The translations under genes were made by a program, and so were the position numbers. A stretch of 27,668 nucleotides of DNA from UBA6614 sp002433235. GTDB taxonomy: Bacteria; Verrucomicrobiota; Verrucomicrobiia; Limisphaerales; UBA1100. Positions 15,637 through 24,390 of this stretch are shown one piece after another. The notes under the pieces are model-generated. The model saw nothing but the letters and a program-made list of their open reading frames with translations, had not been told where the DNA came from and searched no databases. The DNA lies in assembly GCA_002433235.1 (NCBI GenBank), contig DJHS01000132.1:1-27668 (forward strand), written 5' to 3'. Numbering within the stretch: position 1 is the stretch's first letter; each line of letters opens with the position of its first letter.

Positions 15637-17757
15637 ATGACTAAAACCAAGCACAACATTCTACTGGGGTTGCTGGGCGCTCTTTTTCTGGCTGTACCGT
15701 CCAGTCAGGCTGCCTTGAGCAAATTGGGCGGGGAACTGCCGCTCTTGGGTAATGTGGGTGGCCACCAAAAGAATCCGCAAGTTGCGATGGGCAGCGCGGG
15801 CGGTTTCGTGGTTTGGCAGAACATGCCGGCCGACGGCCGATATGAGCGGGTGATGGTGCAGCGCTTGGGTTCCGACATGAGAGGTGTCGGCATAGGTGCC
15901 GCCCTTGGCCAAGGCACGGCGCAGCACAATGAACTTTCGCCGCGCGTGGCATTGACTTCCGATGGGGGCGCGGCTGCGGTGTGGCAGGCGGGACCACGTT
16001 CTTCCGTGGATATTTACCTGCGTTTGCTGAATGCCAACGGGAGCTTTATTTCCGGGGCTTTGCCGGTAAACACCTACCAGCCGGGTATCCAGCGTGATCC
16101 TGATGTGGCGGTTTTGTCCAACGGCAACATTGTGGTGGTCTGGGGAAGTGAAGGCCAAGACGGTGATGGGGGCGGTATTTACGGCCAGATTTTCAATTCA
16201 ACGGGAGCGAAGTTGGGCGGTGAAATCCAGATCAACTCCGGCACCAGCATGAATCAGTCCGATCCCGCGGTGGCGGCGATGAGTGACGGGCGTTTTGCCG
16301 TGGCATGGGTTTCCGAGGCGGTGAATGGCCGCACAGGGGCGGGTGCGCCGAATCTGCGTGGCAACATTGTGGGCCGGGTTTTCAATTCCTCGGGTAGTGC
16401 TGCGGGGGCAGACTACCAGATGAGCGAGGGGGATGTTCTGTCGTCCTCGCCGGTCATGGCCGGTGGCAGTGGCGGTGGATTCCTCGTGTCCTGGATGCAG
16501 CGTGATGAGAAGAACACGCGCAATCTGAATGATATTTACCTGCGCGGCTTTAGCAGCAGTGGTGTGCCTTCTGGCAAGGCGCAGCGGATGAACACGCACC
16601 TGAGTGGCCAGCAGGAGGCTCCTGAACTGGTGCGCTTGGGCAGTGATGTCTTGGTGGCCTGGACCAGTTATGGTCAGGACGCGTCCGGGGGTGGCATCCA
16701 GGGGCGATTGTCCTCGGGTGGAAGTGAATTCCAGATCAACACACAGGGACAATTGCACCAGACGGCGCCCACGGTGGCTACCGATGGGGCGAACAAGTTC
16801 CTGGCGGTTTGGGTGAACACAATCAACCCGTCACACTCGATCCTGTCTTCGCAGAGATATGTAACCAGCGAGGGCGAATTGGCGGGCGTGGTGGACGTGA
16901 CGGCGGGCGACACAACGGTGGTTGAGGCTGCGCCACGCAATTCACGCCTGACGGCACCTGCGGCGGCATCCGAGGCTGCGGCACCCGCTCCGGCCCCGGC
17001 GGCCAGTGTGGCTGCCGCAACACCGGCTCCGGCCCCAGCGCCGGCTGCTCCAGCGGCAGTGCCAGCCGCCCCAGCACCTGCTCCAGTTTCTGTGGCCGCA
17101 GCAGCTCCTCCGGCTGCTACGCCAGCACCCGCTCCGGCCGCGCCTCGGTCGATGGCTTCGGCCCGGGCCAGTGCGCCTTCGGCTGCATCACGCCGGATGC
17201 CCACTCACAGCACATTTTCCCAGCGCTCGGCTTCCATGGGCTTGTCAATGATGCAGCGTCTGGCTCAAAGCCGCAGCATGGGGCGTCCCAGCATGAGCCT
17301 TGGTGGCCGGGCCACACAGATGGCTCGTGCGCCACAGACACGGTCTTCTCTTGGCGGGCGCTCGCTGTCGCAGCGTTCCCTTGGGATGCCAAGCCAAGGC
17401 GGCATTCGGCGCAGTTTTGGCGCCAGCTCGGGAGGAGCGAGCCGGTCGTTGGCGAGTTTGCGGGCGGGGACGCCTTCACGGACGGCGGCGGGCATGATGA
17501 CCCGCATGAGCCGGCCCGGCTCGGCCCAGTCGCGGGCGCGCACGCCAGTTCAGGCGACCCTGCAACGGGGCACGGGTGGCGGTTATAACTTGAGTTGGAA
17601 GAGTCAGGCGGGTGCACGGTACACGGTCCAGCAATCGAATGATTTGCGCAGTTGGACCAACCGTGGCACTGCGCGGTCCGGCCGGGGTGGCACGGATTCC
17701 GTGCAAGTGGGTGGTTCAAGTGGCGCGCGATATTACCGTGTCGTGCGCTCCAACTAA
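15637..17757 (+). CDS. A1: secreted seven-repeat propeller-like protein with basic disordered tail
   Basis: This is a 706-residue protein. ATG 15637 (AAGGAGA 7 bases upstream) places a clear signal peptide ending SSQA/ALS at residue 25. Residues ~42-425 hold seven repeats of ~48-63 residues around the core P-x-V-A-x-x-x-x-G-x-F/V-V-x-W, with QDGxGGGIYGQIF-type strands. This suggests a seven-bladed beta-propeller or similar surface domain. Residues ~445-505 are Pro/Ala repeats. Residues ~510-640 are very rich in Ser, Arg, Met, Gly and Gln with almost no acidic residues. Residues ~643-706 form a small beta domain (YNLSWKSQAGARYTVQQSND ending YYRVVRSN), a style common in Verrucomicrobiota exported proteins. 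No enzyme motif is visible. It is followed after 60 bases by B1 and is paralogous to A2. Function is unknown; secreted or cell-surface location is likely. Confidence 0.85.
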   Translation: MTKTKHNILLGLLGALFLAVPSSQAALSKLGGELPLLGNVGGHQKNPQVAMGSAGGFVVWQNMPADGRYERVMVQRLGSDMRGVGIGAALGQGTAQHNELSPRVALTSDGGAAAVWQAGPRSSVDIYLRLLNANGSFISGALPVNTYQPGIQRDPDVAVLSNGNIVVVWGSEGQDGDGGGIYGQIFNSTGAKLGGEIQINSGTSMNQSDPAVAAMSDGRFAVAWVSEAVNGRTGAGAPNLRGNIVGRVFNSSGSAAGADYQMSEGDVLSSSPVMAGGSGGGFLVSWMQRDEKNTRNLNDIYLRGFSSSGVPSGKAQRMNTHLSGQQEAPELVRLGSDVLVAWTSYGQDASGGGIQGRLSSGGSEFQINTQGQLHQTAPTVATDGANKFLAVWVNTINPSHSILSSQRYVTSEGELAGVVDVTAGDTTVVEAAPRNSRLTAPAAASEAAAPAPAPAASVAAATPAPAPAPAAPAAVPAAPAPAPVSVAAAAPPAATPAPAPAAPRSMASARASAPSAASRRMPTHSTFSQRSASMGLSMMQRLAQSRSMGRPSMSLGGRATQMARAPQTRSSLGGRSLSQRSLGMPSQGGIRRSFGASSGGASRSLASLRAGTPSRTAAGMMTRMSRPGSAQSRARTPVQATLQRGTGGGYNLSWKSQAGARYTVQQSNDLRSWTNRGTARSGRGGTDSVQVGGSSGARYYRVVRSN

Positions 17758-17758
17758 T

Positions 17759-17778
17759 TTGCGCCTGTGTGGGCGCAA
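17759..17778 (+). other. Intercistronic hairpin between A1 and B1
   Basis: A 7-bp stem TTGCGCC (17759-17765) / GGCGCAA (17772-17778) with a 6-base loop begins right after the A1 stop codon. It has no T tract, so it is more likely an mRNA stability or processing element than a terminator. Confidence 0.5.
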
Positions 17779-17817
17779 TGACTGTGTAGACAAGGAAACC
17801 AAAGACAAGGGGTGACC

Positions 17818-20800
17818 ATGAAAGTAAAAGTACCTGGAAAAACTGTGTTTGCCGTCGCGCTAATGGCGCTAATGCCAGCGGCGCAGGCGTTTGTGCTGCT
17901 GGGTCCGGCGAAGGCCAATGAGACGGCTGCGCGCAACTATACGGATGGAGCGGCGGCGCAAGCGGCGGCGCCCAAGACGATTACCGGGCACGTGCCCCGG
18001 TATTTTCGCTGGGCCATCCCTTCCTTTGTCTATTCCTTTGACGCCAGCTTCGTAAATTATTTTGGCGTCGAGGGCATGAATGCCGTTCATGAAGCTGTGG
18101 GTGTCGTCAACGATTTCTTTGAGAACGACGAATACAGCGGCATGAGTGAGCTGGACCTGTACAGGCACGGGTTCGCGGGCAACTACAACACCACGTGGAT
18201 CAACACGACCGCCCAGAACGCCCAGATCATTGACATCAAGAGCCTGGTCCTTGGCATGATGGTCAACCACCTGGGGCTGGGCAACCCGCACCGGCACGCC
18301 TTTTCGATCATCAACCACACCACCAACACCGGTGGCACGGCCTTTAACTTCAACGTTTCCCTCAGGAACTATGACCCGGTCAGCAATGAGCCGACCGACA
18401 GCATCAACGGGGTCAAGTACAGCTATCGTTTGATTCACAATGCAGCCGCCATCGCCGCGGGCGGAGCCGTGGCCATGCCTACCCTGGTGGACATGGAGGA
18501 GTTCACGACCGATACGACCGGCAATGCATGGTCCTCCACGGCAGCTATTCTGGACGCGTTTTACGGGAACACCTCCCTGTACTGGACGGACACGCCGTCG
18601 CTTTTCGATTTTGGCGTGTACTATGATGGCAACAACGCCATGGGCGGCCAATATCGGCCGCGCCACGCCCTGACCTACGATGATGCGGGCGGGCTGAAGT
18701 TTCTCTACTCGCCCGACAACATCATTTGGCAATCGCTTGATGCGGCCGGCGGCATCGCCTTGGTGGAGCCCGCCAATCCCCTGGCCCCACGATTGAGGCC
18801 GTTTGTGGCCGACCCGAGCGGTCGTCGCGGCAGCTTTTTCCCGCGTCAACGAGGTGGAGCCCCGGGCACGGGTGCCTTGCCCACCGGCCTTCCCATCACG
18901 TCGCCATTCCGTGGCCTGACGGGATTTGATCCCGGCGCACCAGGCATGGCCCTGGCCACCAACGCCATGCGCGGTGGCATCGACAAGATTCAGTTCTACC
19001 ACCAGCCGTTTGACTCGCTGATTGGGGTCAACTTTACCCCGACCAACTTCTTCTGGACGGACAAGTTCATCATGTTCTCCACCAACCGGGACGTGGGCAT
19101 TGCCGATGCCAGTGGCCGGCAGGTGGGCACGATATCAGCCCGTCAACGCATCAACTGGACGAGCTTCAACCCGCAACCGACGGATTTCTACCTGGGAACC
19201 CAGTCCAAGTACACCTACGCCACCCAGCAACTGGGGCGGGCGGTCAACTCGCCGGATATCCTGTTTGTGGCGGATCACCTGGCCAACGTGCAGGGGGTGC
19301 CCACCGGGTTTGGCCGGGACCATATTGTTTCGGCAGTCAACCAAACGGCAACCAACGGTTACACCGGCGTGGGGGTGCACACGGACCCCTACGGCAATGC
19401 CGAGACCGGTCCCGGGGTGTTCGCCCTTCCGGCCGCCAATGCCGGCAGCGCGGGCGGCACGGTGCCGGGCGCGGGTGGCCGCTTTGCCTTCTCATTCACG
19501 AAAATCTCGGATGACTTCGAGGTGCTCTGGAGTGGTGAAGCCACCGTGGTGGGCAACCAGCAGGGCCTAAGCTCCCTGTGGGGCTGGATTCAGGGCCCCG
19601 GCCCCAACGACGTGTTGACCTTCCCGCAAAGCAACAACGCCGTGCGCATCCGCAACATGGTGCTGCCGGACACGGATGTACCCGCCATCTCGCTCGTCAG
19701 TGACACGGGGGGGGCACAGCCGATTGATGAGAACACCCTGACGCGCACTGAGGAAACCATCACCATCATTGGCAGCCGCCTGGCCAGCGCCACCGCGGTG
19801 GAGATCATGAATGGTGACATTGTCCTCCAAACCATCATGCCGTTGGACAAATATGTGGTCTCCAACACACGCATCGACATCCCGGCGGGTATCATTACGG
19901 ATCTCGCCGAGGGTTCGGCCCGCCAGATTCGGGTGTGGAACAGCGTGGGGGCCAGCGAGAAGAGCAGCCAAGAGTTCACCATCGAGACCGGGCGCCCGGT
20001 GATTACCAGCACCAACTTCGATGGGTTTGCGTTTGACCGCGCCCAGAGCCTGACGGTGACTGGATACGGCTTCAAGAGCAAGACGACCGGCGAACTCGCT
20101 GTGGATCGTTTTCGCGTGGATAACGCTGAAGGCCAGTCCGTGTTTGATGCTGGAAATGAAGGCGGAGTCAACGCTTCAAATGGTCGGCTCCACCAAGACA
20201 CGGGCATCATTGTGGAATCAGACACCAGCCTGATTCTGCCCATTGACGCGATCAACTCGGTGGCGGATGGCTCCAACCGGAGGCTGCGCATCGCCCGCAA
20301 GGAGGCAGCGGATGCCCAGTCCGTGGATGCAGTGATGAGCCCGCCGACGAATGCCCTTTTCACGGCCATCACCGCCAAGCCAAATATCAGTTCGATCTAT
20401 CAGCACACAAGTACGTCTAACGAAGCTTGGGTGGAGTCGAATTCCTCAGGCCGAGGCTGGATTGGCCGTGACTTGGTGATGGAGATCAACGGGACGGGCC
20501 TCAACACGGCTTCGACCATTGAAATCGTGCAGGAGGATGGTTCCTCCTTCGCCAATCCGGTGTTTGTGCAGCTACCCAATGCCGCGGTGACGGTGGAAGA
20601 CAACGGAACCAGCATGCGCCTCTCGGCCAATGCCATTCCGTGGCCGGACGCCGATACTAACAGCACTGCGAAACGGGCGATTAAAATCTACAACGCAGTA
20701 GGCAGCAATGACATGGACACAACCTTGGTATACGCTGTGAACGCGGAGCCCAAGATCGACGCGATCGGGGCCTTTGCGACGGGAGGCTACTGGAATCGTG

Positions 20801-21876
20801 CCAAGCTCACGGGTGATGATCTCGTCCTGTACGGCTCCGGCTTCAAGTCAGTCAGCCGGATTTACATCACGGATGACGATAATTACCAAACGGTGGGTGG
20901 TGTATCGTTCACCTCCGATGTGGACGAACCCACACCCGCCAATGGCACGTTCATCGACCTGCCCTCCCCGGGTGTGACGGTGACGGACACGCAAATCATT
21001 GTGGATACCCAAACAATCCAATTGGGCAATGGAGCGGACACAAATGCTTCCGAGAACAAGCGCCGCCGCCTTTTGGTCACCAGCGCGCGAGGTAACGCGA
21101 GCAGCCCGTTTGCGCAACGATTCTACGTTGGCTCGGCTCCATCCCTGACGGATGCAGTCTTGACCGGGACAGGCATCAGTGGATCGGGTGGAACATACAC
21201 CCGTGATAACGGAACGATGATCATTGCGGGTGCGGGGTTTGGTCATGTTACATCTCTTGAGATTGTGGATATCAATGGCAACACAATCGCGGGTGCGACC
21301 GGCTTGGTGCCGGTGCCGACCTCTGGACTGGGAAGCGGCATTATTGACGATACGAACAGTACTCATATTACCATCGACGCCAATGCCTCGGGCTGGGTGA
21401 ATGTGGCTCATCTGCTGGATTCCACATCTAATGCCAGTCGCAGGATCAGGGTGACCACACCGTTCGGCACGGCCACCACGCTGGCGACGCGGGCGTTCAC
21501 GGTTTCGGCCCAACCGGAGTTGATGGACACTGTCCAGGCCACCTTCGCTGGCGGCGGCTACACGGGTGATGACCCGGGTGATACCTCGGATGTCAACGGC
21601 ACCTACGACATTAGCGATGGTGATCTGGTCATCAACGGCAAGAACTTCCGGGGTGCGAATGTTGTCACACTGTATAATGATGCCGGCGCAGGATTCCAGA
21701 CGTTCACATTCGATCCGGTTAATCCGGTCGAGGGTGTAACGGTCAGTGCTGATGGCACCGCGATTACGATTGATAACGCAGTGATTGGAGCTTGGAGTGG
21801 TTCCACGGCAAGCGTGGGTGTGAAATCGGTGGACGGACGGGAAACCAATTCGACCACGATCCAAGTTCAGGAATAA
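17818..21876 (+). CDS. B1: giant secreted protein, degenerate matrixin-like domain plus six TIG-like modules
   Basis: This is a 1352-residue protein. I prefer ATG 17818 (AAGGGG upstream) over GTG 17812. The signal peptide ends PAAQA/FVLLGPA. Residues ~62-297 resemble a matrixin-type metzincin. They begin RYFRWAIPSFVYSFD, continue with an AVHEAVGVVNDFF helix, and end LTYDDAGGLKFLY, like the LTxDDxxGIxxLYG end of that fold. The HExxHxxGxxH site is not kept: the equivalent stretch reads GMMVNHLGLGNPHRH (146-160). Residues ~380-620 are a domain I do not recognise. From ~621 to the end are six Ig/IPT-TIG-like modules of ~100-130 residues, each with a (V/I)xGxGF-type strand and an xxRRIRVxxxxG strand before the last edge. 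It is probably a secreted or surface structural or binding protein, co-transcribed with A1. Paralogous to B2. Confidence 0.85.
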   Translation: MKVKVPGKTVFAVALMALMPAAQAFVLLGPAKANETAARNYTDGAAAQAAAPKTITGHVPRYFRWAIPSFVYSFDASFVNYFGVEGMNAVHEAVGVVNDFFENDEYSGMSELDLYRHGFAGNYNTTWINTTAQNAQIIDIKSLVLGMMVNHLGLGNPHRHAFSIINHTTNTGGTAFNFNVSLRNYDPVSNEPTDSINGVKYSYRLIHNAAAIAAGGAVAMPTLVDMEEFTTDTTGNAWSSTAAILDAFYGNTSLYWTDTPSLFDFGVYYDGNNAMGGQYRPRHALTYDDAGGLKFLYSPDNIIWQSLDAAGGIALVEPANPLAPRLRPFVADPSGRRGSFFPRQRGGAPGTGALPTGLPITSPFRGLTGFDPGAPGMALATNAMRGGIDKIQFYHQPFDSLIGVNFTPTNFFWTDKFIMFSTNRDVGIADASGRQVGTISARQRINWTSFNPQPTDFYLGTQSKYTYATQQLGRAVNSPDILFVADHLANVQGVPTGFGRDHIVSAVNQTATNGYTGVGVHTDPYGNAETGPGVFALPAANAGSAGGTVPGAGGRFAFSFTKISDDFEVLWSGEATVVGNQQGLSSLWGWIQGPGPNDVLTFPQSNNAVRIRNMVLPDTDVPAISLVSDTGGAQPIDENTLTRTEETITIIGSRLASATAVEIMNGDIVLQTIMPLDKYVVSNTRIDIPAGIITDLAEGSARQIRVWNSVGASEKSSQEFTIETGRPVITSTNFDGFAFDRAQSLTVTGYGFKSKTTGELAVDRFRVDNAEGQSVFDAGNEGGVNASNGRLHQDTGIIVESDTSLILPIDAINSVADGSNRRLRIARKEAADAQSVDAVMSPPTNALFTAITAKPNISSIYQHTSTSNEAWVESNSSGRGWIGRDLVMEINGTGLNTASTIEIVQEDGSSFANPVFVQLPNAAVTVEDNGTSMRLSANAIPWPDADTNSTAKRAIKIYNAVGSNDMDTTLVYAVNAEPKIDAIGAFATGGYWNRAKLTGDDLVLYGSGFKSVSRIYITDDDNYQTVGGVSFTSDVDEPTPANGTFIDLPSPGVTVTDTQIIVDTQTIQLGNGADTNASENKRRRLLVTSARGNASSPFAQRFYVGSAPSLTDAVLTGTGISGSGGTYTRDNGTMIIAGAGFGHVTSLEIVDINGNTIAGATGLVPVPTSGLGSGIIDDTNSTHITIDANASGWVNVAHLLDSTSNASRRIRVTTPFGTATTLATRAFTVSAQPELMDTVQATFAGGGYTGDDPGDTSDVNGTYDISDGDLVINGKNFRGANVVTLYNDAGAGFQTFTFDPVNPVEGVTVSADGTAITIDNAVIGAWSGSTASVGVKSVDGRETNSTTIQVQE

Positions 21877-21929
21877 TGGTTTAATTTCCGCCATTAGGCG
21901 GGAAGCCAAGGAAAAGGGGGTGGAGAGTG

Positions 21930-21968
21930 AATCGGGGCTGGCGTTAAATCGCCGGCCCCGATTTCTTT
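21930..21968 (+). terminator. Rho-independent terminator after B1
   Basis: A 13-14-bp stem, 21930/21931-21943 with 21950-21962/21963 (one G-U pair), closes a 6-base loop TTAAAT. The tail is ATTTCTTTT. This ends the A1-B1 unit 54 bases after the B1 stop. Confidence 0.92.
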
Positions 21969-21978
21969 TGCCTCCAGC

Positions 21979-22028
21979 ATTCACACACTATTCTCAGGTT
22001 ATTCACATCGCAGCCCAAATTGTGAACA
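21979..22028. promoter_or_regulatory. Helically phased TTCACA-type site cluster upstream of A2
   Basis: ATTCACA (21979-21985), ATTCTCA (21990-21996) and ATTCACA (22001-22007) are direct repeats exactly 11 bases apart. An inverted copy, ATTGTGAACA, follows at 22019-22028. The same 10-mer ATTGTGAACA occurs in the A1 region at 15355-15364, and TTATTCACATC occurs in both regions. This is a candidate binding array for a shared regulator. Confidence 0.5.
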
Positions 22029-22036
22029 TGGTTTAA

Positions 22037-22065
22037 TTGCTCATTAAGGCACTTTGTGGTTGATG
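22037..22065 (+). promoter_or_regulatory. Candidate promoter of A2
   Basis: TTGCTC (22037-22042), a 17-base spacer and TTGATG (22060-22065) lie 5 bases before GCAAGGAGG. The boxes are individually weak. The call rests mainly on the matching layout of the A1 promoter region, including a TGTGAA site 14-16 bases before each -35. Confidence 0.35.
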
Positions 22066-22072
22066 GTGCCGC

Positions 22073-22170
22073 AAGGAGGTTTGCGCCTTTTAAAAGGCAC
22101 GGTGCGGGGAGCCGCATTTCTCATTAGTCGGTTGAGAAAGCAACTCGTTTTCCGTCCTCCTTGAAAGGAG
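22073..22170 (+). promoter_or_regulatory. A2 leader with possible Shine-Dalgarno switch
   Basis: AAGGAGG (22073-22079) lies at the start of the predicted leader. CCTCCTT (22156-22162), its exact complement, lies just before the A2 ribosome binding site AAGGAG (22165-22170). CCTCCTT can therefore pair with the distant AAGGAGG, leaving the binding site free. Alternatively CTCCT can fold back on AGGAG and mask it. A 27-codon reading frame from TTG 22081 ends at TGA 22162, but its start spacing is poor. Confidence 0.4.
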
Positions 22171-22175
22171 TGGGA

Positions 22176-24389
22176 ATGCTTTTAAGGGCTTGGAGCAAGG
22201 CGGTCGTGGCGTTGGTTTTCGTGGCTGGCGTTCAGTTTTCCTGGGGCGCGTTGTCGCCGTTGGGGGCTGAGTTTCCGGTGTTAGGCAATATTTCTGGCCA
22301 TCAGCAAAATCCGCATGTGGCTTTGGGGCGCTTGGGGGGATTTGTGGTTTGGCAAAATTCCACGGAATCGGACACGGCTGAGCGGGTGATGGTACAGCGG
22401 CTGGGGAACGACATGACTGGTCGTGGGATCGCGGTTCGGGTGAGTCAATCCCAGGATCGTTCCAATGAATTGAACCCGCGCGTGGCTTTGATGAAAAGCG
22501 GCGGCGCGGCGGTGGTTTGGGTGGGGGGTCCCCGGGCCAGTTCGGATATCTACATTCGGTTCCTGGATTCGTCGGGTAATTTTCTGGGTGTGCCGACAAT
22601 TGTGAATTCTCACCTGCCGGGCATTCAAAGGGCGCCGACGGTGGCGGCACTGGCTGGGGGCGGGGTGGCCGTGGTCTGGACCAGCCTGGAACAGGACGCT
22701 GAGGGTGAGGGGGTTTATGCCCAACTGTTTACGACCGGAGGCTTTCGGCTGGGCGGGGAGTTTCAAGTGAACCAGGCGGAATCCCGGAACCAATCGGATG
22801 CCGCGGTGGCGGCGTTGCCGGATGGCGGGTTCGTGGTTGCCTGGGTGAACGAGGCGGTGGCGGGCAGGACCGGCGTGGGGGCGCAGGATTTGCAGGGCAA
22901 CTTGGTGGGCCGCCTGTACGGGGCGCAGGGGGCGCCGAGAGGGGCTGAGTATCAGTTGAACGACGGGCAGGGCGTGGGCATGTCGCCGGCGTTGTCGGCA
23001 GATGCGGAGGGCGGTTTCACCTTGGCATGGTCGCAGCGGGACAGCGTGAACATTCGGAATTTGTCGGACATTTACACGCGCAGATTCAACTCCGCCGGGC
23101 TGCCCTTGACCAGCAATGTGCGGCAAAACACTTGGTTGCGGGGCGAGCAGGTGGGGCCGGAGTTGGTGCAAATGGGGGGCGAGGCCCTCGTGGCTTGGAC
23201 GAGTTACGGGCAGGACACATCGGGCGGGGGCATTCAGGCGCGACTGATCTCGGGTGGGCGCGAATTTCAGGTGAACACACAGAGCCGAATGCATCAGCGC
23301 GCGCCGACCGTGGCAGCCGATGGAGCCGGCAAGTTTCTGGTGGTTTGGGTGAACACCATCTCGGCGACGCATTCCATCCTGTCTGGTCAACGTTATGTGA
23401 GCAGCGATGGGGAGTTGGCGGGAGTGGTGGACGTGACGGCGGGTGAGGTGGAGCTGGTTGAAGCGGTGGCCCAGCGGCAGAAAGTGACGCCTGTTTCCAT
23501 GAGCGCGCAGCCGGAGCCGGTTTTATCGTCGGGGCTGGACGTGGCCTTGAAGACGACGGAGAACGTCGCGCCGGTGCGCAAGAATGTCATTTCCCGCGCG
23601 GCTCCACAGGTGGTGCTGGAAGCTCCGGCGGCGCCAAGGCTCACGCCCGTGGAATCCACGGTCAACACCGCGAGCGCGCCGGCATCTGCTCCAAGTGCAC
23701 CCTCCATGGCTGAGATGCGCGCCGCCCAAGCCTCGGCGGTGCCGCCAAATTCAGCGGCGGCCGGGCGCAGCATGTTGCTGGCGGCGGCGCGGATGCGGAC
23801 CCAGGATCGCCGAAGCATGATGACGCGGTCGGCGCCCACCTTGGCGCAAGTTCGCTCCGCGGCCCCCTCATTTGCTTCCATCCGAAATTCCTATGCGCAA
23901 CGGCTGGCCAACGCGCGGGCAACGGCGCCCCGTCCGCTGGGGGCCAGTCGTCAATTTGCCGGGACGGGATATCAGCGGACCTCCGGCTGGCGGAACGGCA
24001 CGGCGGGCGCACCGTCGGGTTTCACGCGGGCCACCCAGATGGCCGGCACGTCCAGCGCGGCCAGTCGCGGGTTCAACTCCGCCTCCAGCCGGTTCAACCA
24101 ACTCATGGGCAACTCGCTCTCGCGGACCGCCATGCAGCGGCGGGCGCGTGAAGGGCAGGGGCAGCAGCAAGTGCGCCCGGTGGCCACCAGCCTGCAACGC
24201 TCTGACGATGGCCTACGCATTCAGTGGTCGGGCCGGCAGGGCGCGCGCTATCAGGTGCAGGGTTCCAGTGATTTAAGGCAATGGCAGAACGTGGGGGCGG
24301 CGCGCGCGGGCAATGGGCGGGCGGATTCCGTGTCTGTCAATTCCGGTGGTGATGGGCCCCGGTATTACCGCGTGGTGCGGGTGAATTAA
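22176..24389 (+). CDS. A2: secreted seven-repeat propeller-like protein, paralogue of A1
   Basis: This is a 737-residue protein. ATG 22176 has AAAGGAG 5 bases upstream and starts a signal peptide (about residues 1-25, ending FSWGA). The mature start SPLGAEFPVLGNISGHQQNP aligns with A1, as do all seven propeller-like repeats (about residues 40-430). Examples are GGFVVAWVNEAVAGRTG against GRFAVAWVSEAVNGRTG in A1, and the shared block VDVTAG. The Pro/Ala repeat stretch of A1 is replaced by a less regular Ala/Pro/Val linker. The following Ser/Arg/Ala/Met/Gln-rich stretch is again strongly basic. The C-terminal beta domain ends YYRVVRVN. Sequence has diverged well beyond a recent duplication. It is followed after 28 bases by B2. 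Function is unknown; secreted or surface location is inferred. Confidence 0.85.
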   Translation: MLLRAWSKAVVALVFVAGVQFSWGALSPLGAEFPVLGNISGHQQNPHVALGRLGGFVVWQNSTESDTAERVMVQRLGNDMTGRGIAVRVSQSQDRSNELNPRVALMKSGGAAVVWVGGPRASSDIYIRFLDSSGNFLGVPTIVNSHLPGIQRAPTVAALAGGGVAVVWTSLEQDAEGEGVYAQLFTTGGFRLGGEFQVNQAESRNQSDAAVAALPDGGFVVAWVNEAVAGRTGVGAQDLQGNLVGRLYGAQGAPRGAEYQLNDGQGVGMSPALSADAEGGFTLAWSQRDSVNIRNLSDIYTRRFNSAGLPLTSNVRQNTWLRGEQVGPELVQMGGEALVAWTSYGQDTSGGGIQARLISGGREFQVNTQSRMHQRAPTVAADGAGKFLVVWVNTISATHSILSGQRYVSSDGELAGVVDVTAGEVELVEAVAQRQKVTPVSMSAQPEPVLSSGLDVALKTTENVAPVRKNVISRAAPQVVLEAPAAPRLTPVESTVNTASAPASAPSAPSMAEMRAAQASAVPPNSAAAGRSMLLAAARMRTQDRRSMMTRSAPTLAQVRSAAPSFASIRNSYAQRLANARATAPRPLGASRQFAGTGYQRTSGWRNGTAGAPSGFTRATQMAGTSSAASRGFNSASSRFNQLMGNSLSRTAMQRRAREGQGQQQVRPVATSLQRSDDGLRIQWSGRQGARYQVQGSSDLRQWQNVGAARAGNGRADSVSVNSGGDGPRYYRVVRVN

Positions 24390-24390
24390 T

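Noticed and set aside
17869..19002. Long minus-strand frame opposite B1 (and a similar one at 24496-25653 opposite B2)
   Set aside because: Both lie antisense to the same homologous part of B1 and B2, so their resemblance follows from sense-strand conservation and high GC. The sense frames have signal peptides and coherent domains.
20848..21984. Minus-strand frame of 378 codons, and 22281-23390 with 369 codons
   Set aside because: They are antisense to B1 and A2, without a ribosome binding site or recognisable domains. They are shadows of GC-rich coding DNA.
22081..22164. 27-codon leader peptide before A2
   Set aside because: Its TTG start is one base from AAGGAGG, too close for initiation, and the peptide has no attenuation-type codon run. 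It is mentioned only as part of the leader.
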